Positions 44,715-54,749 of a stretch of 64,000 nt of DNA are shown one piece after another; the first letter of the stretch is position 1; each line of letters starts with the position of its first letter. Origin of the DNA: Magicicada septendecula (taxonomy: Eukaryota > Arthropoda > Insecta > Hemiptera > Cicadidae); the NCBI GenBank assembly GCA_034769895.1, contig CM068371.1, forward strand, positions 407,137,969 through 407,201,968, read 5' to 3'. The position numbers and the translations under genes were made by a program. The notes under the pieces were generated by a model. That model was given only the letters and a program-made list of their open reading frames with translations. It was not told the origin of the DNA and did no database searches.

Positions 44715-47358
44715 CAGGGCCGGCCCTAGCTGTTGCGGGCCCATGATCAAACCATTGTTGCAGGCCCCTCAATTTTCGTTCCTGGTCCATTCCCTATCAC
44801 CTTATTTAAACTTTACCATTATGAAGTCAGTTTTCACATTTTTGGTGTACCTTTATAAACAGACAATGTTATTGAACAATAATACTCTTTTTGTCTACTA
44901 GAGCATCGACAAAGTAATAACTATTGAGATACCTTGTTTAAAAACACAGTAGGCCTCCTCCCGCCTACTGTGATAACGTTAGTCAAACTTAGTCTAATTA
45001 ACCTATAAATAATAGAAACAAACTTACCATCAGGAATTCTTCTCATGATATAAAATCCAAAATTTATAGGGTATACAGTATTATTTACACTCTTAGCCTT
45101 CTAACTAATAAACGACACACTTTTATACAATAGTATACTGTTGTATATTTTGAGATATTTACATGTTTGACCTATTTAGAAAATCTTTAGTTTTTTAAAA
45201 TGTCACTTTACAAAAAATTCCTTTTTCTTGATTTCTGTCGAGCAAAATCATCAATCGGGTCATTAAAATTAAGTTTGGAAACTACATCATGTTCTACTGA
45301 CAATGTGGCAAGAGAAGATACGCATCCCTGTGAGATGCTACTTCTCAAGTAAGTCTTTATCAACTTTAAAATGTAAAATATACCTTAAAATACTTAAAAA
45401 TATAAAATGCCCTTGAATTCAACTTCAGGATTCGGGCTTGAACTCCACAATGTACACCTTTCATATTACCTCCATTATCGTAACTCTGGTCCCTACAATC
45501 ATTGATATCCAGCCCTAGTTCATCTAGTTTTGAAAGGAGAGTTTCTGTTAAGTTTTCTCCTGTAGTAGAGGTAACTTTTAGGAAGTCAATGAAATGTTCC
45601 TCTACATTCACATTGTCTTGTGACAAATTTACAAATCTGACAATTAGTATCATTTGTTCTTTGTGGCTAGAATCAGGATCAGGAGTACAATCAAGTATTA
45701 CAGAGTAGTACTTTGACTGTTTAACAGAATTTATGATGCTGTTTTTTACTTCGGAAGCCATCAAATTTATGAGCTCATTTTGAACATTTTTTCCTAAATA
45801 ATTATCATGAATATCTTGAGTTTTAACCTGTCTCAAGTGCTCTTGTGAAACAGGGTCAAACTTGGCCATCATTTCTATAAATCCTAAAAAATTACCATTA
45901 ATTTCTTTAAAGAGCTTGTCATGAGTCCCTCTTAAAGCCAGATTATGTTGAGCCAGGTACTGGATAGCTAGCAGTATTCGCTTTAAAACCTGTCACCAAC
46001 CCTCTTCCTCTCTTTCTATCACCTCTAAATCGATTTTATCTATACTACTCTTTTTTTTCAACCTCAGCTCACACTGAATCCATTTTTTAACACACTCTAT
46101 ATGACTTAGCGATTCTTCATGCTGTTGAAGCCGAATACCTAAATGGCCCCAATCACAAAATCCATCATTTGACAATTTTGTCACCAGGGTGGTTCCAAAA
46201 ATTTTACAATGAAAGCAATAAACCTTGTCGGTAGATTTTGAGTAAACAAGCCACTTTCGGTCTTTTTTCTCCCCATTAGATAAAGTTTTTATGTAAAAAT
46301 CAGCTGAAAATGTTCTTTTATTTTCATTCAAAGGATAATCATAGTTGATCACTCTAACAGGGCCTTTTTGTACAATATCATCAATCATTGAGGTTGTTAG
46401 TATTTTAGGCCAATTGCCTGGATCTGGATCTATGATTATCTCATTATCATCATTACCTGAATGCAGGACAGGACGAGCAGGAGGGTCATTTACTTGGTCA
46501 GGAACTAGGCCTATTTCTTTTTCACATAAGCAATCAGACGAAACGTCACTATTACTAATGCCACTTACTTCACTTTCAGTATCAACTTTTGAAGATGAAG
46601 GTTGAAGAAATTTTTTAAAAGCACCCTTTTGAGAGTTTAAAAACTGATCACGATGTAACTTTTCCTTGGCCTTTTGAGCTCCTGATTTATATTTACAAAA
46701 TTTGTCACATTCACAAGACATTTTTCTCTCTAAACGTAAATATTTGTACTAAATGGTAAATTTATTTGATGCATAACATTCAAATAACACACCACAACAC
46801 TTGAATAAACGTAATACTGAAAATCACTTAACAAAGAACAGAATATTGTGCAATAAATAAGATAACACAACCGATGAACGTAAGGAAGGAGTAAGAACTG
46901 GAGCGGGGTAGGGAGGAGGGTGCATAGGGTGTACAGCGCCAGCGACAGGTCTGTACTCACACAGTCGCGATGCACTATCACCTGATGATGAGTCACGTCC
47001 CTGCGGCGGCGCAACCTGCTCTCGACTCACTGCCTCACTTGAACTGGATGTTCTATAGTTCGACATGTCTTCACTACTTGGCTAGTACAGTAGTTGTATT
47101 ACAACAACTACACATTATTATGACTAAAGTTGTATATATGAACCAAACCAAAAAATTGCTATTTGTCCAACTTACATTTTTTGTTTGTGTGTCTTCTTCT
47201 TCTTCTTCTTCTTCTTCTTCTTCTTCTTCTTCTTCTTCTTCTTCTTCTTCTTCTTCTTCTTCTTTTTCTTATTATTTTTTTTACCGAAAGCATGGGGCCC
47301 TCTAAGGCATGGGGCCCGGTGTGGCCGCACTGGTTGCACCTCCCTAAGGCCGGCTCTG
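44715..47358 (-). mobile_element. hAT-family transposon with perfect 8-bp duplication
   Basis: Terminal inverted repeats CAGGGCCGGCCCTAGC (left, 44715) and, read inward from the right, CAGAGCCGGCCTTAGG (47358) are flanked by the identical 8-bp duplication GTCATATG at 44707-44714 and 47359-47366. An 8-bp duplication with CAGGGCCGG-type ends is diagnostic of hAT. One minus-strand transposase gene lies inside. A TTC microsatellite (about 47192-47266) sits between the right terminus and the gene start. The element is 2.64 kb, short for this type, because the C-terminal half of the gene is missing. Confidence 0.93.
45195..46721 (-). pseudogene. hAT transposase, DUF4371/ZMYM1-like
   Basis: Starts at ATG 46719-46721 (MSCECDKFCKYKSGAQ). 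A TTF-type zinc-finger region follows, with RKWLVYSKSTDKVYCFHCKI and HLGIRLQQHEESLSHIECVK. One in-frame TGA at 45993-45995 interrupts an otherwise continuous frame. It resumes with LLAIQYLAQHNLALRGTHDK and the RNase-H-like start SKYYSVILDCTPDPDSSHKE, then DCRDQSYDNGGNMKGVHCGV. The frame ends at 45366 just where the rest of the catalytic domain should follow. A scrap reading NFNDPIDDFARQKSRKRNFL near 45200-45260 looks like the extreme C terminus, so most of the catalytic and dimerisation domain was lost by internal deletion. It cannot make an active transposase but is only lightly mutated. Confidence 0.88.
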
Positions 47359-47366
47359 GTCATATG

Positions 47367-48109
47367 GACTGTGAGTAATGTCTTGAATTTATGAATGAAA
47401 ATAAATGAAAAATAATATTGTAACCTAACGTATTATTAGACGAAACTAGAGATGAGAGAATTTATAGTTTAGAGTTTATTGAGTTCACCCGTTTTAATAA
47501 TAAAGATCTTTTATTTAATTTATTTGATGTATTTATTATATTTATTATGCTCAGCTCCCTTTTATTTTTAAATTGTCGATGTTCAGTTGTTATTATTATT
47601 ATTATGTAGAGTTGTGTAAAATCAACGGTAGTTGATCATATTACGAGATTTATTTGAATATTTTCCGCAGTTTTTACTACGCTGGCGATCGATTCTGATG
47701 TAAACAGGCCCCTTATAGGTTGGTTGTCCTGCTCGTTGTTTACGAAGCTTGGTTTACCTGTGTATTCTCCCACTCTCCACTATTTCCTATAAAAAAAATC
47801 CCTTAATCTATTCTTAATTCTCAAATAATAACTCCTTTGACTGTAATTAATGGTCTTTATTGTCCGTCAATTTATTCAGGGTTCAATAAGTTGGTCATGG
47901 ATCGACCTCAACAATATTCGTATCGACTCTAGGGTTAAATTCGATTTTTTCGAAAGGTTCAATTATTTATAATACTAAATTTTGTTTCTCAGGGCTCGGG
48001 TTCTTTGAGGCTGTTAGGAAGGTCAGAAATGCTTAAGGAGAGTACAACACATTACAATTATCTAAAAACAAAATCTTACTCACTAATAATAAAAATTAAC
48101 AATTATGTT
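47367..48109. other. AT-rich DNA, no gene recognised
   Basis: No coding region or element recognised. Confidence 0.4.
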
Positions 48110-48219
48110 TTCTTGGATTTTGTTGTCCATGACGTGTCCGTTACTTAACTAAATACCACTATTATATTAACGACTCGGAACACAAAGTTTTTTATAAGTA
48201 AAAACAAAGTTTTACCTTA

Positions 48220-48264
48220 CAGCCTGAACTGGTTTTCGCCTTTAAAAGGCTTCTTCAGAGGCTG
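48220..48264 (-). ncRNA. Hammerhead ribozyme-like motif, PLE-E
   Basis: Minus strand: a 6-bp stem I CAGCCU/AGGCUG, core CUGAAGA (plus 48252-48258), a perfect stem II GCCUUUUAAAGGC, GAAA (plus 48234-48237), a 3-bp stem III AAC/GUU with CA loop, and a UUC triplet. This is one of the strongest folds in the window. Confidence 0.75.
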
Positions 48265-49045
48265 CCGCTGGTAGCGCTGTCCGTCCTGTTGTGGGCGACG
48301 GAATCGAATTTTGAAAGATCGATGCTGTGTGTGTGGGGTGAGATATGTTCGAATAATGCGTGCGATTTGAATTGTGTCTGTTCGTTTAGGATGTCGCTTT
48401 TATTTGTTTTCGTGTGTTTGTATATTTCCAATGGTTCTAGAGTGTCTAGTTTTCGGCCTTTTGTGTGTATGTGTAGAATGTTCATGTTATTGTCGATGTT
48501 TGTATATGTGTGGTTTGCTTCAATGAGGTGGTTTGCAAAGGTGGATTCCGTAGTGGAGTGGAGTGCCTTTGTGTGTTCAATGTATCTCTGTTTGAAGCTA
48601 CATCCTGTCTGGCCTATGTAGAATTTGTTGCAATTTGAGCAATTAAGCTTGTAAACACCGGGTAGATCGAATTTGTTTTGTGCTTTGTGTGTGTTTTTTG
48701 ATAGTGTGTGTTCTGTTTTGTTAGTAGTTTTGTAAGCGATTCGGTATCCTGCTTTTTTGAATTTGTGGGCTATTTTTTCAGTTTGTTTGTTGATGTATGT
48801 TAGTGTTATGAATTTGTTGTTTTCTGTCTTTGTCTGTTGTTTGTTTTGTGTAGGAGTTTACTGACTATTGTTAGATTCTGCTAGATATGTTATCGTGTTT
48901 AGTTCGTCTTTGTAGTATTTTTCATCTAAGGGGATGTTGTTAAGTCTATGTATCATGGTTCTGAAGGCAGCTAGTTTGTGTTGTATAGGGTGATTGGAGG
49001 AGTTGTGTATTAGTGTGTCAGTTGTAGTTGGTTTTCTGTATATAC
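48255..49045 (-). pseudogene. PLE-E RT end and GIY-YIG endonuclease
   Basis: Minus-strand order: IYRKPTTTDTLIHNSSNH and KLAAFRTMIHRLNNIPLDE (RT end, 49045-48858); a break; then KFDLPGVYKLNCSNCNKFYI and GQTGCSFKQRYIEHTKAL (GIY-YIG core with its Cys pair), FANHLIEANHTYTNIDNN, and finally LDTLEPLEIYKHTKTNKSDI with the C terminus ending at 48255. The endonuclease part is essentially whole; the RT is almost entirely missing. Confidence 0.82.
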
Positions 49046-49048
49046 AGA

Positions 49049-49737
49049 ACAAACACACTGAACTACTGTTTAGGCCTTCAGTGATATCTCATTTTAAGGT
49101 GAGACCTTTTAACATACATTATTGTCATTAGTATTTCTGGCCTTAACTAATAGTAGTTGACACTGGCAAAATAACTAATAGGAGTTAACACTGTTAAATT
49201 CCAATTGATAAATATTGTTTTTATACAATTGTTTGTTTTGCACTGGCATACAGTTTGCCTAGTGCTCGTTTTTTTTTTCTTTCACTTTGGGTAATTGGAA
49301 GGATCATTAATTTATACAGTCCTCTCTGTTTGATTAATGATTGGCAATGCTTTTCCCTTTCTTATAATTATTCACTTTTACATGTTTATTCCTTATCAAC
49401 TATAGTACATGGTTCTTATTTATACCACCTGACTGTATTGTACTTCTTTTTACATTTTACAAATCTATTTACTTATTCTTTTCTTGTTTATTTATATATT
49501 TGATTTCATTTATTTGGGTCATATTGTTAGTTATTTGGGGCTCCCATTATGTCACATTACAATATGTATGATTTCCTCCTAACATTTAATCTACTCACAA
49601 CCTCCATTGCCGGTACATGCTGGATAGGTAACGTTGTTAGTCGCCCCACTCATCAGGAGTCCTGATGAATAAGATGTGAGAAATACAAATTGCAAGAATA
49701 TCTCCACAATCCGTGGTTAATGAAATATAAAAACGAG
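49049..49737. other. Spacer, nothing recognised
   Basis: No gene or element recognised between PLE-E and the large gypsy element. Confidence 0.4.
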
Positions 49738-49741
49738 GTAT

Positions 49742-50846
49742 TGTGCCGGTGTTTGCATAACCCGGCAATCGAAGGTATAATAAATTTTTTTTTAATAATA
49801 AACGCGAGTATCAATGTCGGTTAGCGCGATGATATTGGATGGCCCTGTGAGACAGCGCGCGCCATCTCGCGTCGAAGTTTGCTGTTTGTTGCATTGTCAC
49901 TGTACATATCAGTTCAACGCCGGCTCTCATAGAATCAACAAGCTCCCGACCTTGGACAGTCTAATTGGGTGATTTTCTTCTCGTCCTGATGGCAGACTAA
50001 TTTTTTGAGACTTCCCGGTGAGTGATTTACAGTATGATATAAAATGATTGATTAAAAAGGGAAAAATTAAACTCAAATATATTCAGCCGAATGCGAGAGT
50101 AGAATGCACGGGTTGCGATCAGACGTGTGTGTGTGTATATGTTAAGAAAATTAATTGATGTTTCAGTACTTACAGCCAGTAAATCTTTAATTATTGTACA
50201 ATAATCACTGTTAATCATTTGTTTAATTGCTGTATAAAAATTATAACTAAAGCAAGTACGTTATAGACAGAGTGAATCGTGTGGGTTATGTATGAACACG
50301 TACTGGACCGGAAGAGTGTCTTTTTCTTTAATTATTGCAGTTGAAATTAAATTGTGAGACCACCCTTAGATGAAACACTATAACTCTTTTAATTGTGTGT
50401 AACTGTAAGGGCCTTTAGTGTGGTCATTTTCTGACAAATTACGATATTTGTGTTGCCACGTGGTGAGGCCAACCTGTTTGATTATGTCGGCACTTGTTAA
50501 AGCTGGTGCGAGTGTTACTTTACCACGCACTTTTTATTATTTTTTTATGAGTTCATAATTACCTTGAAGACTTAATTACTCCTCTGGCAATTTTCAAAAA
50601 AAGACAAAAACGTTTATGCATTTATCTTGAGTTGGTCAGGAGCCCAGTTCTGATGATTCTAATAAAACCTGTTATTGTTGTCTTAAAACAGAGTTTCATT
50701 TGCAAGTCCCGTCTCACTGGACCCAGCGCATTTTTTGCTTCTCTAGGCCTTCCGCCTAGTTCTAAATAACTAGTGGCCCCTCTTTCAAAAAAAAAAATTT
50801 AGATTTTTTTTTTTATAAAAAGCACAAAGTGGAAAGAGGGGTTACA
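49742..50846 (+). repeat. 5' LTR of the gypsy element
   Basis: About 1.1 kb, TG...CA, with AATAAAA followed by GTTATTGTTG near 50660 as a likely polyadenylation region. Matches 56943-57854 plus 59445-59643. Confidence 0.92.
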
Positions 50847-51482
50847 AATGGTAGCAGAGCGTGGTTGATTCTAAGGTTGAACCCTTGTGTCCTTGGGTGT
50901 GACGGGGCTTGCAAACTCGGAAATACTTGGGTGAAAATTTTGAAATGACCGAATTAAAACATAGGCCCATGTATAATTGTTAGGTTGCTTAACTTGTGAG
51001 TCTGATCGCATCACGGGGCAGGTATTTGTGGTTGGAGAATTTGAGATGTTGAGCTGCCGGGGGGTCTCGAGCGTTGCCTGGGTGACAGAATATTAGTAAT
51101 TCGAGGGCGAGTTACGGCGTGTGGTATTGGCGGGATGCGGTATGGCCCGATCGGAAGTCGGTACCGTCACCGACTAAATTCCTGTGTTGCGAGGTTTCGG
51201 AATTCTGATTACTAGTTTGTGTTTGCTAGTTATGTGTTGGTGAGACGTGTGTGTCGGATTGGTGTTTGATGTTATGTATGTTAGGTTTTTGTTGGTTGTT
51301 GCTTGTCTCCTTCTGTGGTGTTAATAGGTGGTTCAGAAGTAGGCCATGTCTCCGCAGCGCTAGAGAACCCGGGGGTCCTCTTGATGGAAGGATAGTACTC
51401 GAGGTTTTCCAGTTCAGTATTTGTGTTTTCATGTTATTTATCGTTGTGTGTGTCGTGCGTGATAATTAGAGCGGTTTGCGGC

Positions 51483-52730
51483 ATGAGTGGGATGAATCCC
51501 GACCTGTTTCTTAAACACGAGCTAGAGTTCGAAATTAAGTCCCGGGGTGGGAGGCCCCAAGGGGATGTCGCTTCCTTGAGGAAGCAGTTAAGGGAAGCCC
51601 TCTCCTCCGGAGGGGCGACGTCGATTGTGAAAATTACCGATGTGACAGCAGAGCTCGAGCTGTGCCAGGAGAAGTGGGGAGAGTTGAGGGAGGTGATGGA
51701 GGATTTGGAGTCGGCCCCGTCCAGCCTCAGGGCGAGGCAGAGAGTGCGACAACGAGCGGAGCACCTGCAACACCGACTGGAGAACTTGTCCGCCCAGACT
51801 ACGATCGCTGAAGTCAGCGCCACGCTGAAGTTGATCTCGGAACAGGTGGCGAAAGCGTTGCGGAATTTCGAGCCGGGGAAATCTCATCCTCCCGTGAACT
51901 CTCCCCAGCCTCCTGAGTTCGACATGGGGCAGACGCCGAGTCCACCGGCTCAATTGCCGGCGTTCTCGGGCGGGTCGGGTGTTTCATATAACAAGTTACC
52001 TAATCCCCTTTCCACCATTATCCAGCAGCTTCCGGTCGTTGATGGTCTGGATGTTGATAAGCTGATGGTATTTTTCAAGATTTTGTTCCAGCTGTCCGAC
52101 TTCCCGGGGATGTCGGTTGGCACCCTCCTCGAGCTCGTGTATCCCTACTGTCGGGGGTCCATGGCTGAGCGGGTTGCGCAAACCATAAGATGTGGCGGCA
52201 GTGTGACGTCTTTCCATCGGGGGGTGTTGGACGCATGCGTGCCTGGCCGATTGCGGGAGCAGTTGCAACATAAGCATTGTTATCGGGTGCAAGCCCACGG
52301 GGAGAGTTTTGCTGAGTTTGCGCTTAGTATCCGTGAAGCTGTACGAATTCTAGGGTTGGGACTGCCTGAGGTCGAGGTGGTACAGATGATTGTCGAGGGG
52401 GTCACTCCCCAGGAGAGGTCGCGTTTGATTTTTGCCGAGCGGCCACGCAGCTATGAAGACCTCAATAAGATGTGTGTGTTATCCTGGGCCATACAAGCGA
52501 TTGATGAGACCCGCGGGCCCGTAAGGGCTAATCTGGGCGAGTTTCGAGCGGTGGAGCGACGTGCCGTTCAGTCCCAACCCCGACCGGAAAGAACCACCGG
52601 CGATCGAGGTGGACCGTTGAGAGGCGTGGTTTGTTTTCGTTGTCGAAGACAGGGGCATGTTGCCCGCGATTGTCCGGAGGGTGGTCTGCGTCCAGCGCTT
52701 CCCCCGAGGGTCCGGTCTTCAAAAAACTAA
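51483..52730 (+). CDS. Gypsy element Gag
   Basis: Structural protein of the particle. ATG 51483-51485 is the likely start (MSGMNPDLFLKHELEFEIKS). The N terminus resembles a SAP-like helix pair, followed by a charged coiled-coil-like stretch (ELCQEKWGELREVMEDLE), a proline-rich linker and a capsid-type region (DKLMVFFKILFQLSDFPGMS; HGESFAEFALSIREAVRILG). The C terminus has one CCHC zinc knuckle, CFRCRRQGHVARDC, at about 52628-52670. The frame overlaps the start of pol by about 75 nt, the usual arrangement for translational frameshifting between gag and pol in this family. Confidence 0.9.
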   Translation: MSGMNPDLFLKHELEFEIKSRGGRPQGDVASLRKQLREALSSGGATSIVKITDVTAELELCQEKWGELREVMEDLESAPSSLRARQRVRQRAEHLQHRLENLSAQTTIAEVSATLKLISEQVAKALRNFEPGKSHPPVNSPQPPEFDMGQTPSPPAQLPAFSGGSGVSYNKLPNPLSTIIQQLPVVDGLDVDKLMVFFKILFQLSDFPGMSVGTLLELVYPYCRGSMAERVAQTIRCGGSVTSFHRGVLDACVPGRLREQLQHKHCYRVQAHGESFAEFALSIREAVRILGLGLPEVEVVQMIVEGVTPQERSRLIFAERPRSYEDLNKMCVLSWAIQAIDETRGPVRANLGEFRAVERRAVQSQPRPERTTGDRGGPLRGVVCFRCRRQGHVARDCPEGGLRPALPPRVRSSKN

Positions 52731-54726
52731 ATTGCCAGGGGAAGACAAGTCGGAGGTTGTCTTCCCTCGCCCTAAGACTTTTCGGTGTTCAAGCGCCTCC
52801 AGGCCAGGGATAGGTCCTTACTCTTCTGATATCAAGGTCCTTGCTAATGTCCCGCAAAAGGCTTCTGTATGCCCCTTCCTGTCGCTCGAGGTAAAAAAGG
52901 GTCAACTCAGAGCGTTAGTTGACTCCGGTTCTGCCCGATCTATCATCTCATCTCGAGTGTGTGCGGACCTTGAAAAGCAGGGCTTAATAAAAGGGTCGGA
53001 TCGGTCGTCCGTAGTATGCTGGACTGCGTCACGGGAAATCCTGCCCATCTCCCGGGTGATTTCCTTCAAATTCAAGATCGATGGTTTTTCTTGGGTGTGG
53101 CCTTTTCTGGTTTCTCCGGCTCTGGGAGTTGATTGTATCGTTGGTGCCGATTTCATCGCTGAAAGTGGTCTCGTGTTGGACATCCATGGGCACCAATGTT
53201 ATTTCAAGTTTAATCGGGGAGTTGTTATTCCTTTCCTTGGATACCAGGGAGCTAAGGGAGGTATCCAAGAGGTAGCTTGTCCCGATTCTGCACGAGACCA
53301 TCTCACTCCCGCCCAGCAGAAGGCCTTAGACCAACTGTGTGAGGAATTTCCCTCAGTGTTAACTCCTACCTTGGGACTCGCACATTTATTGGAATACAAG
53401 ATTCGTCTCACCGACTCCAGGATAGTGAGGTCACATCCGTATAAATTCGCCCCTCCGAAAATGGCCGTTCTAAGGGAGAAGGTTCAAGAGCTGTTAGAGC
53501 AAGGGGTTATTGAATCTTCCAATTCCAGTTATGCTAGTCCAGCGTTCCTGGTACCCAAGCCTGGGGGTAAGCACCGCATGGTGATTGATTACCGAAAATT
53601 GAACGCTAACATTGAGGTGGATTCGGTTCCCCTTCCGGATCTCCACTCGGCTTTTGACTGGTTTAGTGAGGCCAAGTACTTCACCGTAATTGATCTCAAT
53701 GCCGCATATCACCAAATCCCTTTATCCAAAGAAAGCAGACCTTACACTGCGTTCTGCGTCCCGTGGAATTTATATCAGTATACGCGGGTTCCTATGGGTC
53801 TGGCAGTGGGCGCCCAAACCCTCACGCGTCTGCTTGACCTGGTATTTCAGGATGTGAAATTCAAATTTATTTTCAATTATTTAGACGATTTGCTCGTATA
53901 CAGCAAAACGTATGATGAACATCTATGTCATCTAAGGGAGGTGATGTGCAGGTTGAGAAACGCGGGCCTCACGGTTAATCCGGAGAAGGTGCGATTTGCA
54001 CAAGAGAGTATTTCTTTTTTGGGGCATCTGATCTCGCACCGAGGTGTCACCGTGGACCCTGAAAGGACTCAGGGTATCCGGGATTTTCCCCCGCCTAGGG
54101 ATGCCAAGGGCATCGCTAGGTTTGTGGGTATGGTAAATTTTTACAGAAGATTTATTCCTAACGCGGCAGAGATAGCTGCACCATTAAACGAATTGAGAAA
54201 GAAGGGGGCCAAATTTGTGTGGGGTGAGAGTCAGCATAAGACCTTTGAAACTTTGAAGGAAGCTATCATCTCCCCACCGGTGCTACGGATGCCGGATTTT
54301 TCTCAGCTATTCATCCTGCAGACGGACGCGAGTTCGGTGGCGCTCGGGGCGGTTCTGTCCCAAGTCGTTGATGGTACTAGGCAGCCTGTGGCCTTTATTT
54401 CCCGAACGTTGACCCAGCAGGAAAGAAAGTCTTCCGTGTATGAGCTAGAGTGTTTAGCTGGTGTGTACGCTCTAGATAAGTTCAGGCGTTTTCTGGAACA
54501 CGCTGAGTTCCTTCTCGAGACCGACAATCAGGCTCTCTCTTGGCTTCTTGCTCATCCCCGGCAACTGGGTAAAATTGGTAGATGGGTGGTCAAGATCTCA
54601 TCCTTTAAGTTCAAGGTGCAACACATTAGGGGAACTCAAAATGTAGTTGCAGATGCCTTGTCACGAATGTTTTCCCAGCCCAGTGAAGTCCAATCTGAGC
54701 AACCCTGTTCTGTTCTGTTCTGTTAG
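52657..54726 (+). CDS. Gypsy Pol: protease, reverse transcriptase, RNase H
   Basis: Domains in order: aspartic protease with LRALVDSGSARSIISSRVC (about 52890-52960); reverse transcriptase with KHRMVIDYRKLNANIEVDSV, YFTVIDLNAAYHQIPLSKES, YTRVPMGLAVGAQTLTRLLD and the catalytic FNYLDDLLVYS (about 53570-53900); a connection region with GMVNFYRRFIPNAAEIAAPL; and RNase H with LQTDASSVALGAVLSQVVDG and LETDNQALSWLL. All catalytic landmarks are visible. It is the standard Ty3/gypsy pol order; integrase is in the adjoining region. Confidence 0.93.
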   Translation: MLPAIVRRVVCVQRFPRGSGLQKTKLPGEDKSEVVFPRPKTFRCSSASRPGIGPYSSDIKVLANVPQKASVCPFLSLEVKKGQLRALVDSGSARSIISSRVCADLEKQGLIKGSDRSSVVCWTASREILPISRVISFKFKIDGFSWVWPFLVSPALGVDCIVGADFIAESGLVLDIHGHQCYFKFNRGVVIPFLGYQGAKGGIQEVACPDSARDHLTPAQQKALDQLCEEFPSVLTPTLGLAHLLEYKIRLTDSRIVRSHPYKFAPPKMAVLREKVQELLEQGVIESSNSSYASPAFLVPKPGGKHRMVIDYRKLNANIEVDSVPLPDLHSAFDWFSEAKYFTVIDLNAAYHQIPLSKESRPYTAFCVPWNLYQYTRVPMGLAVGAQTLTRLLDLVFQDVKFKFIFNYLDDLLVYSKTYDEHLCHLREVMCRLRNAGLTVNPEKVRFAQESISFLGHLISHRGVTVDPERTQGIRDFPPPRDAKGIARFVGMVNFYRRFIPNAAEIAAPLNELRKKGAKFVWGESQHKTFETLKEAIISPPVLRMPDFSQLFILQTDASSVALGAVLSQVVDGTRQPVAFISRTLTQQERKSSVYELECLAGVYALDKFRRFLEHAEFLLETDNQALSWLLAHPRQLGKIGRWVVKISSFKFKVQHIRGTQNVVADALSRMFSQPSEVQSEQPCSVLFC

Positions 54727-54749
54727 ACTTTCCGTTAGCCTTCACTGAT

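Larger units (their letters stand above)
48110..49048 (-). mobile_element. PLE-E: 5'-truncated Penelope-like element
   Basis: A minus-strand Penelope-like copy: the end of the RT (to about 48880), the GIY-YIG endonuclease, and a 3' tail ending near 48110. The tail carries the hammerhead motif and, beyond it, the 32-nt outer extension that is also found inverted at 37868. The right end is abrupt: the frame stops being PLE-like just before IYRKPTTTD. Unlike PLE-A to D there is no inverted right tail here, and I found no target duplication, so the right edge may have been lost or the copy may be simple 5' truncated. Confidence 0.82.

Noticed and set aside
47163-47394. Poly-Leu, poly-Phe, poly-Ser and poly-Lys ORFs
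   Set aside because: They are frames of a TTC microsatellite inside the hAT element.
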